A DNA stretch of 64,000 bases from Sphingomonas spermidinifaciens (GCF_002351485.1 NZ_NWMW01000002.1:992001-1056000), one strand, 5' to 3'; counted from the stretch's first letter, positions 20,238 to 28,175 are shown. Program-made: numbers and translations. The notes: a model not told the origin generated them from the letters alone.

Positions 20238-21122
20238 ATGCGCCTCGACGATTTTGATCCCAGCGACAATGTCCGTGACCTGGGCTCCGGCGGCGGCGGG
20301 GGCGGCGGGTTTCCGCTGCTCGGGCTGCTGCCGCTGTTCCTCGGGCGCGGTATGGGCTGCGGCGGCATCGGGTTGCTGCTGGTCGTCGGGTTCATCTTCC
20401 TGTCGATGGGTGGCCTCGGCGGCCTGACCGGCGGCGGGCAGGCGCCGACGACGCGAGAGGGCGCGCCGACCAGCGGCGCCGGCGTCTGCAACACCGCCGA
20501 GCGGCGCTTCACCTGTCAGGTGCTCGCCTCGACCGAGCAAACCTGGGGCGCGCTGTTCCGCCAGCAGGGACAGACCTATCGCGAGCCGACGCTCAACTTC
20601 TATCAGCGCGGGGTGTCGTCGGGTTGCGGGTCGGCGACGTCGGCGGCGGGGCCGTTCTACTGCCCGCCCGATCAGGGCATCTATCTCGACACGAGCTTCT
20701 TCGATGAGCTCCAGAACCGCTTCGGCGCGGCGGGCGACTTCGCCCAGGCCTATGTCATCGCGCATGAGGTCGGCCACCATATTCAGAACCTGACCGGCGA
20801 GGCGCAGCGCGTGACCCAGGCGCAGCGCACGCTGCCCGAGGCGCAGGGCAATGCGCTGTCGGTTCGGCTTGAGCTGCAGGCCGATTGCTATGCCGGCGTC
20901 TGGGCGGCGCAGAACCGCAACCGGCTCGAGCCCGGCGACATCGAGGAGGGGCTGCGCGCCGCCAACGCGATCGGCGACGACACGCTGCAACGCCAGTCGG
21001 GCGGGACGGTGGTACCCGACAGCTTCACCCATGGGTCGTCGGCGCAGCGGGTGAAGTGGCTGCGCGTGGGGCTCCAGACCGGCAATCCCGCCGCCTGCGA
21101 TACCTTCAACCAGCCGATATGA
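20238..21122 (+). CDS. Neutral zinc metallopeptidase, YpfJ family
   Basis: A 294-residue membrane-anchored protein. A glycine-rich N-terminus is followed by one hydrophobic span (~41-58, GIGLLLVVGFIFL). The periplasmic domain begins with a Cys-containing region (CNTAERRFTCQVL) and carries the zinc motif HEVGH at 176-180, followed by QADCYAGVWA with the likely third ligand. The family (COG2321) is annotated as putative neutral zinc metallopeptidase; the substrate is unknown. The start is ATG 20238, preceded by AAAGGGCGG. The stop overlaps the next gene's ATG as ATGA. Confidence 0.9.
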   Translation: MRLDDFDPSDNVRDLGSGGGGGGGFPLLGLLPLFLGRGMGCGGIGLLLVVGFIFLSMGGLGGLTGGGQAPTTREGAPTSGAGVCNTAERRFTCQVLASTEQTWGALFRQQGQTYREPTLNFYQRGVSSGCGSATSAAGPFYCPPDQGIYLDTSFFDELQNRFGAAGDFAQAYVIAHEVGHHIQNLTGEAQRVTQAQRTLPEAQGNALSVRLELQADCYAGVWAAQNRNRLEPGDIEEGLRAANAIGDDTLQRQSGGTVVPDSFTHGSSAQRVKWLRVGLQTGNPAACDTFNQPI

Positions 21123-21577
21123 GCGTCGCTTTTCGCCGCGAGGACGACGATGCGCATCGCGAGCCGACCTTCGAACTACCGCTGCCGCCGGGCCCCAACC
21201 TTGTCACCTCGCGCGGGCTGAAGCTGATCGAGGCGCGGGTGGCCGAGCTAGAAGCGGCCGTCGAGGCGGCGTCGGGCGACGAGGAGAAAGCGCTCCGCCG
21301 CGACCTGCGCTACTGGCTGGCACGCGCGAGCACGGCCGAGGTGCAGCCGGTACCCGCGGGCGATGCCGTGGCGTTCGGCACGCGCGTCACGTACCGGCTG
21401 GGCGGCCAGACGCGCACGGTGACGCTGGTCGGCAGCGACGAGGCCGACGTGACCGACGGCGCCATCCCCTTCACCGCCCCGATCGCGCAGGCGATGATGG
21501 ACGCCGAACCGGGCGAGGCGGTGGACTATCAGGGGCGCGAGGGCGCGATCGAGGTGGTGGCGGTGAAGGTGGTTTAG
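21119..21577 (+). CDS. GreA/GreB-family protein
   Basis: A 152-residue protein with an N-terminal coiled coil (GLKLIEARVAELEAAVEAAS, ~36-75) and a C-terminal FKBP-like GreA/GreB domain (AFGTRVTYRLGGQTRTVTLVG, PFTAPIAQAMMDAEPGEAVDY). Classic GreA has a D..ENAEY acidic tip between the two coil helices that stimulates transcript cleavage. Here the tip reads SGDEEKA, so cleavage activity is uncertain, and it may instead resemble secondary-channel regulators such as Rnk. Its ATG overlaps the metallopeptidase stop (ATGA), so the two are translationally coupled. A terminator follows. Confidence 0.82.
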   Translation: MSVAFRREDDDAHREPTFELPLPPGPNLVTSRGLKLIEARVAELEAAVEAASGDEEKALRRDLRYWLARASTAEVQPVPAGDAVAFGTRVTYRLGGQTRTVTLVGSDEADVTDGAIPFTAPIAQAMMDAEPGEAVDYQGREGAIEVVAVKVV

Positions 21578-21594
21578 CGGGCGGAGTCCGCTTT

Positions 21595-21621
21595 GGGCAG
21601 GAAAGCGGCCTGCCCGCTTTT
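21595..21621 (+). terminator. Terminator of the metallopeptidase/GreA-like operon
   Basis: 7-bp stem GGGCAGG/CCTGCCC with a 7-nt loop (AAAGCGG), then GC and four T, 17 nt after the stop codon. Confidence 0.7.
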
Positions 21622-21689
21622 GAGCGCAGAATCGATGTCCCGGACGTTCGTTCACGCATAGGGTGCCGCAATACGGTCGCAAGCAATGC

Positions 21690-22484
21690 TCAGCCGAAAG
21701 TTAGCAAGCCGGCAATACCACCATGCGAATGGACATATAGCGATGCAGCGCCATAGGCCTTGAGGATGAAGTCGGCCCTTTCGACAGCGTCCTTGGCGAA
21801 CCCGACCCGCTCATAGATGCCTTTAAGGCCAGCGCCCACCTTCCGCACGATTGCGTCAGCTTGTGGGGCCGAGCCATCGTTCGGCAAGCCGCGCTCTAGG
21901 GCGAGGTAAGCCCCAATAACGTCTCTTAGAGAAGCAACAGTGTAGCCCCATCCCAACCACTCCACGCGCTCGAGTCTGAAAGAGAACTGTCTCAGTCCGT
22001 CGATAAGCGCTTGGCGGATGAAGTCATTCTCCGCAATTTGTATATCTTCAAGCCAAGTTAGCAACTCGTCTACCAAGCCAATAACGTCAGCGCGCTCCGC
22101 ATCAGAAAGAGCCGGATAGGAGACGTGCATTCGAAGAAAGGCTGAAAGGATTTTTATTGGCTGGATGTTCTTCGCATTTACGTGTTGTGCTCCAACGTGG
22201 CCCCATACCTTCTGCATGGCTAGCGGCTTAAAACCTTGCAGCAGATCGTCGATGTGCGCGATAGCATCAGGAGCTATGTGAGCCGCTTCGGGAATCGTCT
22301 CCATCAATTGCTTGATGAGATTTGCTCGCTCGATGATGCAGAACAGTATCTGGTAAAACTCAAGCGACCACTCTTCTACGTTGAACATACTGGCGAGGTG
22401 GTCGCTTCCGCGTGCGTCGACTGCGGGAGCTAGTTTGTCACAGAGTGCGGCAAACTCGCTTGCCGGGTCGGTCTTGGCAGGCAT
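21690..22484 (-). CDS. Unrecognised helical protein in a lower-GC patch
   Basis: I do not recognise this 264-residue protein. It is almost wholly alpha-helical by composition, without signal peptide, membrane span or known catalytic motif. Notable stretches are MFNVEEWSLEFYQILFCIIE, NDFIRQALIDGLRQFSFRLE and LGWGYTVASLRDVIGAYLAL. The gene is noticeably less GC-rich than its neighbours and uses more A/T-ending codons, as does the flanking DNA on both sides, which suggests horizontal acquisition. GGGAA lies about 8 nt before the ATG at 22484. It sits alone between a terminator and a non-coding stretch; a defence or regulatory role is speculation from context only. Confidence 0.7.
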   Translation of the reverse strand: MPAKTDPASEFAALCDKLAPAVDARGSDHLASMFNVEEWSLEFYQILFCIIERANLIKQLMETIPEAAHIAPDAIAHIDDLLQGFKPLAMQKVWGHVGAQHVNAKNIQPIKILSAFLRMHVSYPALSDAERADVIGLVDELLTWLEDIQIAENDFIRQALIDGLRQFSFRLERVEWLGWGYTVASLRDVIGAYLALERGLPNDGSAPQADAIVRKVGAGLKGIYERVGFAKDAVERADFILKAYGAASLYVHSHGGIAGLLTFG

Positions 22485-22883
22485 AAAATTCCCAAGCTAA
22501 AAAGGAGGCATGATCTTCGGCCAGCGTTGTTTTTAGTCAACTGATTCCGTGCGCGCTTTACAATGTTTGAATTAGCCAGCCCGAAGCTTGGCTTGGAGGT
22601 GATCCGAAGGCTCGCGGTGCTCGGCTTGATCGTCGCGCGGCCTGAGGCAGCGACCGACCGACAGCTGCATTTCGCTTTCGGTCCGATGTGGCTGCGACCT
22701 TTTGCCTGACCGAACATTCGCTTCCGGCTAGCCGCCACGCGGTCCTGGAGCGTCCTGAACGTCCGCAATTGGGCGTAAGCGGCCATTGCAAGCTTGGGTA
22801 GCGCTTGCCACCACGCCCGCACTCGGGAACAACCCCGCCGTCCGCACCGCGTGTAACCGCGGGCGATTTCGGGGAGTGCCACC
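22485..22883. other. 400-bp stretch without a gene
   Basis: No frame here has codon usage or motifs of a real gene. Around 22690-22790 the minus strand reads GCGGACGTTC ... AAGCGAATGTTCGG, which resembles degenerate non-coding sequence that I recall recurring between sphingomonad genes. The last 20 bases before 22884 hold GGGGAG, the ribosome binding site of the amidohydrolase gene. Confidence 0.4.
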
Positions 22884-24179
22884 ATGCCGTTGTTCCTGCC
22901 GCTCGCGTTACAGGTCGCGCCGCCCGCCGCGGCGCCCGCGCCCGCGCCCGCCACGATCACCATCCTCGCCGGCCGGGTCATCGACAGGCCGGGCAGGCCG
23001 CCGCGGGGGGCGACGACGATCGTGGTGCGCGATGGCCGCATCGTCGAGCTGATCGACGGGCACCGCCCGCCTGCCGACGGCAGAGGCGTCATCGACCTGT
23101 CGGACCAGACCGTCCTCCCGGGCCTGATCGACGCGCATGTCCACCTTTCGTCCGACCGGGCGGGGCAGGAGGGGCTGCTCGCCGACTTTACCGAGGGGCC
23201 ACAGATGCATGCCTTTGAGGCGCAGTGGAACGGGATGAAGACGTTGCGCGCGGGCTTCACCACCGTGCGCAACCTGGGCGACGAGGGCGCGACGCTGGCG
23301 CTGCGCGACGCGATCGCGCGGGGGTGGACGACGGGGCCGCGGATCGTCGATGCGGGGCGGTCGATCTCGACCACCTCGGGGCATATGGACGCGCGGCTCG
23401 GCCTGAACGACGACCTGCGCGACCATCCGCATACCGACAATCTGTGCGACGGGCCGGAGGAATGCCGCAAGGCGGTGCGCACCCAGATCGGCCGCGGCGC
23501 CGACGTCATCAAGATCGCCACGACCGGCGGCGTCAACAGCCGCATCGGCGCAGGGCTCGGCGCGCAGATGTTCAACGACGAGGCGAACGCGATCGTCCAG
23601 ACTGCGCACCTTTATGGCAAGAAGGTCGCGGTCCACGCGCACGGCGCCGACGGGATCAAGGTGGCGATGGCGGCAGGCGCCGACTCGATCGAGCACGGCA
23701 CGCTGATGGACGATGAGGCGATCGCGATGATGAAGAAGGCTGGCGCCTTCTACATCCCCACGCTGTCGACCGTGAACGGGTACAAGGAGCGGATCGCGCG
23801 CGACCCCAACGCCTATCCGCCCGAGGTGCGCAAGAAGATCGACTGGCGCATCTCGATCACCGGCAAGGCACTGGAAAAGGCGGTGCCCGCGGGCGTGCGC
23901 ATCGCCTTCGGCACCGATGCCGGCGTGTCGAAGCACGGCCGCAACGCCGATGAGTTCGAGCTGATGATCCAGCATGGCATGACCCCGGTCCAGGCGGTCC
24001 AGGCGGCGACGGTGAACGCGGCCGAGCTGCTGGGCCTGGCAAGCGAGATCGGCACGCTGGAGCCGGGCAAGGCCGCCGACCTGATCGCGGTGGCCGGCGA
24101 TCCCTTGAGCGATGTGCGCGTGCTCAAGTCGGTGGCGTTCGTGATGAAGGGCGGGGCGGTGGTGCCGCTTCAGCCGTGA
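22884..24179 (+). CDS. Secreted amidohydrolase (imidazolonepropionase/prolidase-like)
   Basis: A 431-residue metal-dependent hydrolase of the amidohydrolase superfamily with a short N-terminal signal peptide (PLFLPLALQV, then an Ala/Pro-rich linker). The metal site reads DAHVHL (HxH), VIKIATTGG (bridging Lys), VHAHG and SIEHGTL (two His), and AFGTDAGV (Asp). The two flanking beta-sandwich parts begin ILAGRVIDRPG and end with EPGKAADLIAVAGDPL. Family members of this kind include Xaa-Pro and Xaa-Arg dipeptidases and related periplasmic amidases; the substrate cannot be assigned. GGGGAG at 22871-22876 supports the start. The stop overlaps the following GTG (GTGA). Confidence 0.9.
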   Translation: MPLFLPLALQVAPPAAAPAPAPATITILAGRVIDRPGRPPRGATTIVVRDGRIVELIDGHRPPADGRGVIDLSDQTVLPGLIDAHVHLSSDRAGQEGLLADFTEGPQMHAFEAQWNGMKTLRAGFTTVRNLGDEGATLALRDAIARGWTTGPRIVDAGRSISTTSGHMDARLGLNDDLRDHPHTDNLCDGPEECRKAVRTQIGRGADVIKIATTGGVNSRIGAGLGAQMFNDEANAIVQTAHLYGKKVAVHAHGADGIKVAMAAGADSIEHGTLMDDEAIAMMKKAGAFYIPTLSTVNGYKERIARDPNAYPPEVRKKIDWRISITGKALEKAVPAGVRIAFGTDAGVSKHGRNADEFELMIQHGMTPVQAVQAATVNAAELLGLASEIGTLEPGKAADLIAVAGDPLSDVRVLKSVAFVMKGGAVVPLQP

Positions 24180-24460
24180 GCCACGCCGAAGCGGCGATCC
24201 GCACCGCGCGGCTCCACTGGAATGCTGCGATCGCGGCGGGCGATGCCGTGGGCGCGGTGGGGCCTATCACGCGAGACTGCGTGCTGGTGCCCGCGGGCGG
24301 CGTGCCGCTGGCGGGGCGGCCGGCGATCGCGCGGGCGTGGCGGCGGCTTCTGGCGGCAGGAACGGCGGCGGTCGCCCTCAGCTGGTCTGCCATCATTTTG
24401 CACAGATCGATCCGGTCGATCCCGTTCGCACCAGCGTCGAGCGGACCTATGCTCAATTGA
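24176..24460 (+). pseudogene. SnoaL/DUF4440-like gene, probably truncated
   Basis: The frame begins with GTG overlapping the amidohydrolase stop. Its first ~63 residues (RTARLHWNAAIAAGDAVGAV, DCVLVPAGGVPLAGRPAIARAWRRLL) look like the N-terminal half of an NTF2-like SnoaL/DUF4440 protein. After ~24365 the sequence loses the expected beta-sheet pattern and ends early (94 residues against a usual ~125-150). A different frame becomes coding-like from ~24390. The simplest reading is a deletion or rearrangement that fused two gene fragments. Confidence 0.5.
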
Positions 24461-24681
24461 CGCCCATCTTCGCTGCGCTGGGCCTCGAATTCGCTGCGGA
24501 TCGGCTCGAGGCATGGGAGCATGCACAACCGGCGAGCGGCTGGATCACGGCGCGGATTCCGCCGCTCATCGAAGCCGCAGCGTCGAACGGTTTGCGGTAC
24601 GAAGGCTGGAGCTGGGAGCCGAGCGGTCGGCAGCCGGTCTGCGCGACGACGTTCGAGATCATCAACAATCGAACCGATTGA
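24337..24681 (+). pseudogene. Unrecognised C-terminal gene fragment
   Basis: Up to 114 residues in a frame offset from the SnoaL-like fragment. The part from ~24395 (VRTSVERTYAQLTPIFAALG, RLEAWEHAQPASGW, RIPPLIEAAASNGLRYEGWS) looks like a genuine protein C-terminus, but no proper start or ribosome binding site precedes it. I cannot name the family. It may be the tail of a lost gene joined to the SnoaL-like fragment. Confidence 0.4.
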
Positions 24682-24700
24682 TCCCCGATCAGAAGAAGAA

Positions 24701-24730
24701 GCGGGATCCCGGATCAAGTTCGGGATGATG
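24701..24730. repeat. REP-like palindrome
   Basis: ATCCCG (24706-24711) and CGGGAT (24721-24726) flank GATCAAGTT. The reverse strand reads CATCCCGAACTTGATCCGGG, the same family as 7808-7830. It lies between a gene fragment and the convergent methyltransferase gene, and a second GC-rich palindrome follows at ~24776-24796. Confidence 0.65.
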
Positions 24731-24797
24731 GGCGGGGGAGAGGCTCCTGTCGATCAACTATCGTCATCCGCGGTTGGGGCCGGGGCCCCGCTCCCCC

Positions 24798-25589
24798 TTA
24801 CTTCCCCGGCTTGCGAAACCGGATCGTCATCCGGTCGCTCTCGCCGATCGCGACGTACTTCGCGCGGTCAACGTCGCCCTTGCGCAGCACCGGGGGCAGC
24901 GTCCACACGCCATCGGGATAGTCCGCCGTGTCCTTGGGATTGGCATTGACCTCGCTCTGGCCGACGACCTCGAACCCGGCCTTCTTCGCGAATGCGATCA
25001 CCGAGGAGGTCTTCATGTAACCGCTCTTCTCCTCGGCGGCGGCGTCGCGCGCCTCGGGCAGGCGGTGCTCGACGACGCCGAGCGTGCCGCCGGGTTTGAG
25101 CATCGCGAAGGCCGAGTTGAACACCTGCTGCGCCGCGTCCTGGCCGCCGAAGCGCCAGTTGTGGACGTTGCGGAAGGTAAGCACGACGTCGGCACTGCCC
25201 GCAGGCACAGCGGCGAGGCCGTCGGCGACCTTGACCTTGCCATAGGTCGTCGCGTCCTTGGCGATCAGTGTCTGCACGCCCTTCAGCCCGTTGGTCGGCG
25301 CCGCCACCCAGAGCTGGCCTTTGGCCGACAGGTAGGGTGCGAGGATCTCGGTATACCAGCCGCCGCCGGGGTAGAGCTCGACCACGGTGTGGTTCGGCTG
25401 CACGCCGAAGAAGGACAGCGTCTCAAGCGGATGGCGATAGCGGTCGCGGGCGGTATTGGCGGGGGTGCGCGTCGGCGCTGCGACTGCCGCCTTCAGCGCG
25501 GCGCGCTGGCTTTGCGGCGCGCCCGTGGCGACGCTGGCGACGGCGACCGCCGTCGTGGCGATGGCGAGGACGGCGATGGTCTGGCGCAT
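24798..25589 (-). CDS. Exported class I methyltransferase (COG4798-like)
   Basis: A 263-residue protein with an N-terminal signal peptide (MRQTIAVLAIATTAVAVASV, ending near TGA). The mature domain begins with NTARDRYRHPLETLSFFGV and has a degenerate SAM-binding Rossmann start VVELYPGGGWYTEIL, DVVLTFRNVHNW, and LKPGGTLGVVEHR. The family is usually annotated as a predicted methyltransferase. Export of a SAM-dependent enzyme is odd, since SAM is cytosolic, so the true reaction is unclear. AGGGGAAG precedes the ATG at 25589. The C-terminal DRMTIRFRKPGK is typical of the family. Confidence 0.85.
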   Translation of the reverse strand: MRQTIAVLAIATTAVAVASVATGAPQSQRAALKAAVAAPTRTPANTARDRYRHPLETLSFFGVQPNHTVVELYPGGGWYTEILAPYLSAKGQLWVAAPTNGLKGVQTLIAKDATTYGKVKVADGLAAVPAGSADVVLTFRNVHNWRFGGQDAAQQVFNSAFAMLKPGGTLGVVEHRLPEARDAAAEEKSGYMKTSSVIAFAKKAGFEVVGQSEVNANPKDTADYPDGVWTLPPVLRKGDVDRAKYVAIGESDRMTIRFRKPGK

Positions 25590-25711
25590 GATCTTCCCCT
25601 CAAAAGTCGAATATCGTTCGTGGGCCGACAGGTAGCAGCCGGCCGGCGGACGCTCAATGGACCTTTGGCGCGGCATGACGACACACGCATCAACCTGAAC
25701 ATTTCACAACG

Positions 25712-25736
25712 GGAACAATCGTTTCCGCGCGCGGTT
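25712..25736 (+). promoter_or_regulatory. Possible EcfG (general stress sigma) promoter
   Basis: GGAAC, 16 bases, then GGTT: close to the alphaproteobacterial EcfG consensus GGAAC-N16/17-CGTT, with one mismatch in the -10. It lies ~35 bp before the start of the small membrane protein gene. Confidence 0.5.
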
Positions 25737-25770
25737 GTTTCGCGCATCATCAACGGAGGGAAACCGTCAC

Positions 25771-26019
25771 ATGATCGAGGAACGCACTACCTATAGCGAC
25801 CAGCCGCACACCACCACCGTCGTCGAGCGCCGGAGCGGCGGCGGCGGCACGATCCTGATCGGCGTCGTCCTCTTGATCGCGGTCATCATCGGCGCCTTCT
25901 TCCTCATGAACCAGAACCGCAACGAGACGATCCAGACCAAGGCGATCTCGGGCGCGGCCGAAAGCGTGAGCGAAGGCGCGCAAAAGGTCGGGGACGCCGC
26001 GCAAAAGGCGGTCGAGTAA
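25771..26019 (+). CDS. Small single-span membrane protein, possibly stress-induced
   Basis: An 82-residue protein with a hydrophilic N-terminus (~30 residues), one strong membrane span (~32-52, TILIGVVLLIAVIIGAFFLM) and an amphipathic C-terminal helix with a repeat-like pattern (ESVSEGAQKVGDAAQKAVE). It should be anchored with one short end on each side of the inner membrane. The function is unknown. GGAGGG at 25755-25760 sets the ATG. The upstream GGAAC...GGTT element suggests control by the general stress sigma factor EcfG, which drives many small membrane proteins in sphingomonads. Confidence 0.78.
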   Translation: MIEERTTYSDQPHTTTVVERRSGGGGTILIGVVLLIAVIIGAFFLMNQNRNETIQTKAISGAAESVSEGAQKVGDAAQKAVE

Positions 26020-26038
26020 GGCAAAACGGAACCAGTGT

Positions 26039-26108
26039 TTCGACGGACTCAGCGCGGACGGCCAATTGCATGCATTGCATGCCAACCGTTCGCGCTGAGC
26101 TAGTCGAA
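26039..26108. repeat. Large REP-type hairpin (inverted pair)
   Basis: Outer stem TTCGAC (26039-26044) with GTCGAA (26103-26108), a 3x3 internal loop, then a 14-bp stem (26048-26061 with 26086-26099, one G-U) around a 24-nt loop. Each arm matches the widespread sphingomonad motif CCGTTCG-GCTGAG-GTCGAAG. It separates two convergent genes and may stop transcription in both directions. Confidence 0.75.
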
Positions 26109-26128
26109 GCGCAGTCCTGTTGCTTGCG

Positions 26129-26842
26129 TTACCTAATGCACGCATCCAGTCGCTCGCGCCGGACGACGCCGATTCGCCGGGCGATCGTGTTGCCATAGCG
26201 GCGGGTGAAGCCCTGCGGGGCGATGCCCGCCCTTTTCTTGGGCAGTGGAAGGACCGCGGCGATCCGCGCTGCCTCGCGCTCGGTAAGACGGCTTGCGCCG
26301 TGACCGAAATAGCGCCGCGCTCCCGCCTCGACGCCATAGGTGCCGATCCCCGTCTCGGCGACGTTGAGATAGACTTCCATGATCCGGCGCTTGCCCCAGA
26401 TCGCCTCGATGAGGACCGTGAACCACGCCTCCGCGGCCTTGCGCGCATAGCCGCCGCCCTGCCACAGGAAGACGTTCTTGGCGGTCTGCTGGCTGATCGT
26501 CGAGCCGCCGCGGATCTTGCCGCCGCTGGCATTGCGGATCGCCGCGGCCGCGATCGCGGTATAGTCGAAGCCGTGGTGCGAGCAGAAGGCGCTGTCCTCG
26601 CCCGCGATTACCGCCCGCGCCATGTCGGGATCGATCGTGTCAAGCGATCGCCAGTCCTTGGTGACGCTCCGCCCGGACAAGATGTCGCCCGCCATCGTCA
26701 GCGTGAAGGGCGGCGGCACGAAGCGATACAGCGCGACGAACGCGAGGCTGAGGAGGACGAAGGCGATCGCCGCCTTGGCCAGCCAGCGGGCGATCCGCCG
26801 ACCCCAGCCGCTGCTCGTCCGTTTCGCCGCACCCTTTGCCAT
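26129..26842 (-). CDS. mtgA: Monofunctional biosynthetic peptidoglycan transglycosylase
   Basis: A 237-residue glycosyltransferase family 51 enzyme that polymerises lipid II into glycan strands. It has an N-terminal membrane anchor (~25-45, AAIAFVLLSLAFVALYRF) and the GT51 motifs AVIAGEDSAFCSHHGFD (catalytic Glu), RGGSTISQQTAKNVFLW, RKAAEAWFTVLIE and KRRIMEVYLNVAETG. No penicillin-binding domain follows, which separates it from bifunctional PBPs. The start at 26842 is chosen because it gives a normal short cytoplasmic tail; 26878 is possible. It faces the gspF-like gene. Confidence 0.94.
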   Translation of the reverse strand: MAKGAAKRTSSGWGRRIARWLAKAAIAFVLLSLAFVALYRFVPPPFTLTMAGDILSGRSVTKDWRSLDTIDPDMARAVIAGEDSAFCSHHGFDYTAIAAAAIRNASGGKIRGGSTISQQTAKNVFLWQGGGYARKAAEAWFTVLIEAIWGKRRIMEVYLNVAETGIGTYGVEAGARRYFGHGASRLTEREAARIAAVLPLPKKRAGIAPQGFTRRYGNTIARRIGVVRRERLDACIR

Positions 26843-26948
26843 GGCGCGGTTCGTTAGCGCGCGAGGGGCTCGGCGCAAACGCCGAATTGCGGGCCGCGGC
26901 GATCCGCTTTAGCAGAAAGCCCATGGCCCGCTTCGCAAGCCCGCGCGC

Positions 26949-28175
26949 ATGACCGCCTATGCCTATCGCGCCGCGACGCGCGAGGGGGGCTCGCGCAAGG
27001 GCATCATCGAGGCGTCGTCGCCCGCCGCCGCGCGCGCGCTGCTGCGCGAGCAGGCGCTGCTGCCGCTCTCCGTCGAGCCCGCCAATGATGCGGGGCCTGC
27101 GGTCGGCGGGCTCAAGCTGCCGAGCTTGCGTCGCCGCGGCCTGTCCGCGCGGCAGCTGGCGACGGTGACGCGCCAGATCTCGACCCTGGTGGGCTCAGAC
27201 ATCACGATCGAGGAATCGCTGCGGCTCGTGGCGCAACAGTCGGAAGTGCCCGCTGTCAACGCGCTGCTCACCGATGTGCGCGGCGCGATCCTTGATGGGC
27301 GCAGCTTCGCGGCGGCGCTGGGCCTGCACCCGCGCGCCTTCCCCGAATTCTACCGCGCGTCGGTCGCGGCGGGCGAGCAGTCGGGCCGACTGGCCAGCGT
27401 CCTCGACCACCTCGCCGAGTTCGTCGAGAACCGGCAGGCCAACGGGCAGAAGCTGCAACTGGCGCTCCTCTATCCTGCGCTGCTGGCGTGCGTCAGCTTC
27501 GGCATGATGGTGCTGCTGATGGTCTATGTCGTGCCCGACATTGTCCGCGTGTTCGTCTCGCGCGGGGCCGAGCTGCCTTTCCTGACCCGCGCGCTCATTG
27601 CGGTGAGTGCGTTCATCCAGAATTATGGCCTTTACGTGCTGATCGTCGGTGCGATCGCTTTCCTGCTCTACGGCCGCTGGGCGCGCCGGCCGACTAACCG
27701 GTTGCGTGTCCATCGTTTCTTCAACGAAACCCGGCCGTTCGCGCGGTTCAGCCGCCAGTTCAACGCCGCGCGCTTCGCCGGCAGCCTGGCGACCCTCGTC
27801 GAGAGCGCGGTGCCGCTGGTCGAGGCGTTGCAGGCCGCCGCGGCGGTGACGCCCAACCTGTTCGTGCGGGAAAAGGCGCTGGCGATCGCCGCGCGCGTGC
27901 GGGAGGGGATCAGCCTGCGCGCGGCGATGGCGGAAAGCGGGGTCTTCCCCTCGATGCTCGTCGCGATCGTCGCGTCTGGCGAATCAAGCGGACGGCTGGC
28001 CCCCGCGCTCGGCCGTGCGTCGGGCGAGCTGGAGCGCGAGCTCGATGCGCTGGTGGCGACGCTCGTCGCACTGGTCGAGCCCTTGGTGCTGCTCCTGATG
28101 GGCGGGCTGGTGCTGATGATGGTGCTGGCGATCCTGCTGCCGATCATCAACCTCAACAATCTGGTGCAGATCTAG
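26949..28175 (+). CDS. gspF: Type II secretion/type IV pilus inner-membrane platform protein, GspF family
   Basis: A 408-residue protein of the GspF/PilC family. The N-terminal ~55 residues form the IM-platform leader (YAYRAATREGGSRKGIIEAS), followed by two repeated T2SSF domains, each with QISTLVGSDITIEESL- or FAGSLATLVESAVPLVEAL-like starts and GVFPSMLVAIVASGESSG. Three membrane spans occur near 165-190, 220-240 and 375-400. It normally bridges the secretion ATPase GspE and the pseudopilus. No other gsp or pil gene is in the window, so it is isolated, either from a split operon or as a stand-alone copy. Confidence 0.92.
   Translation: MTAYAYRAATREGGSRKGIIEASSPAAARALLREQALLPLSVEPANDAGPAVGGLKLPSLRRRGLSARQLATVTRQISTLVGSDITIEESLRLVAQQSEVPAVNALLTDVRGAILDGRSFAAALGLHPRAFPEFYRASVAAGEQSGRLASVLDHLAEFVENRQANGQKLQLALLYPALLACVSFGMMVLLMVYVVPDIVRVFVSRGAELPFLTRALIAVSAFIQNYGLYVLIVGAIAFLLYGRWARRPTNRLRVHRFFNETRPFARFSRQFNAARFAGSLATLVESAVPLVEALQAAAAVTPNLFVREKALAIAARVREGISLRAAMAESGVFPSMLVAIVASGESSGRLAPALGRASGELERELDALVATLVALVEPLVLLLMGGLVLMMVLAILLPIINLNNLVQI

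Noticed and set aside
22855..22883. GGGAAC near the amidohydrolase start as another EcfG promoter
   Set aside because: No CGTT-like -10 occurs at 16-17 bases; the spacing does not fit.
22430..23575. 381-codon minus-strand frame across the amidohydrolase start
   Set aside because: Antisense to the metal-binding motifs of the amidohydrolase; no independent support.
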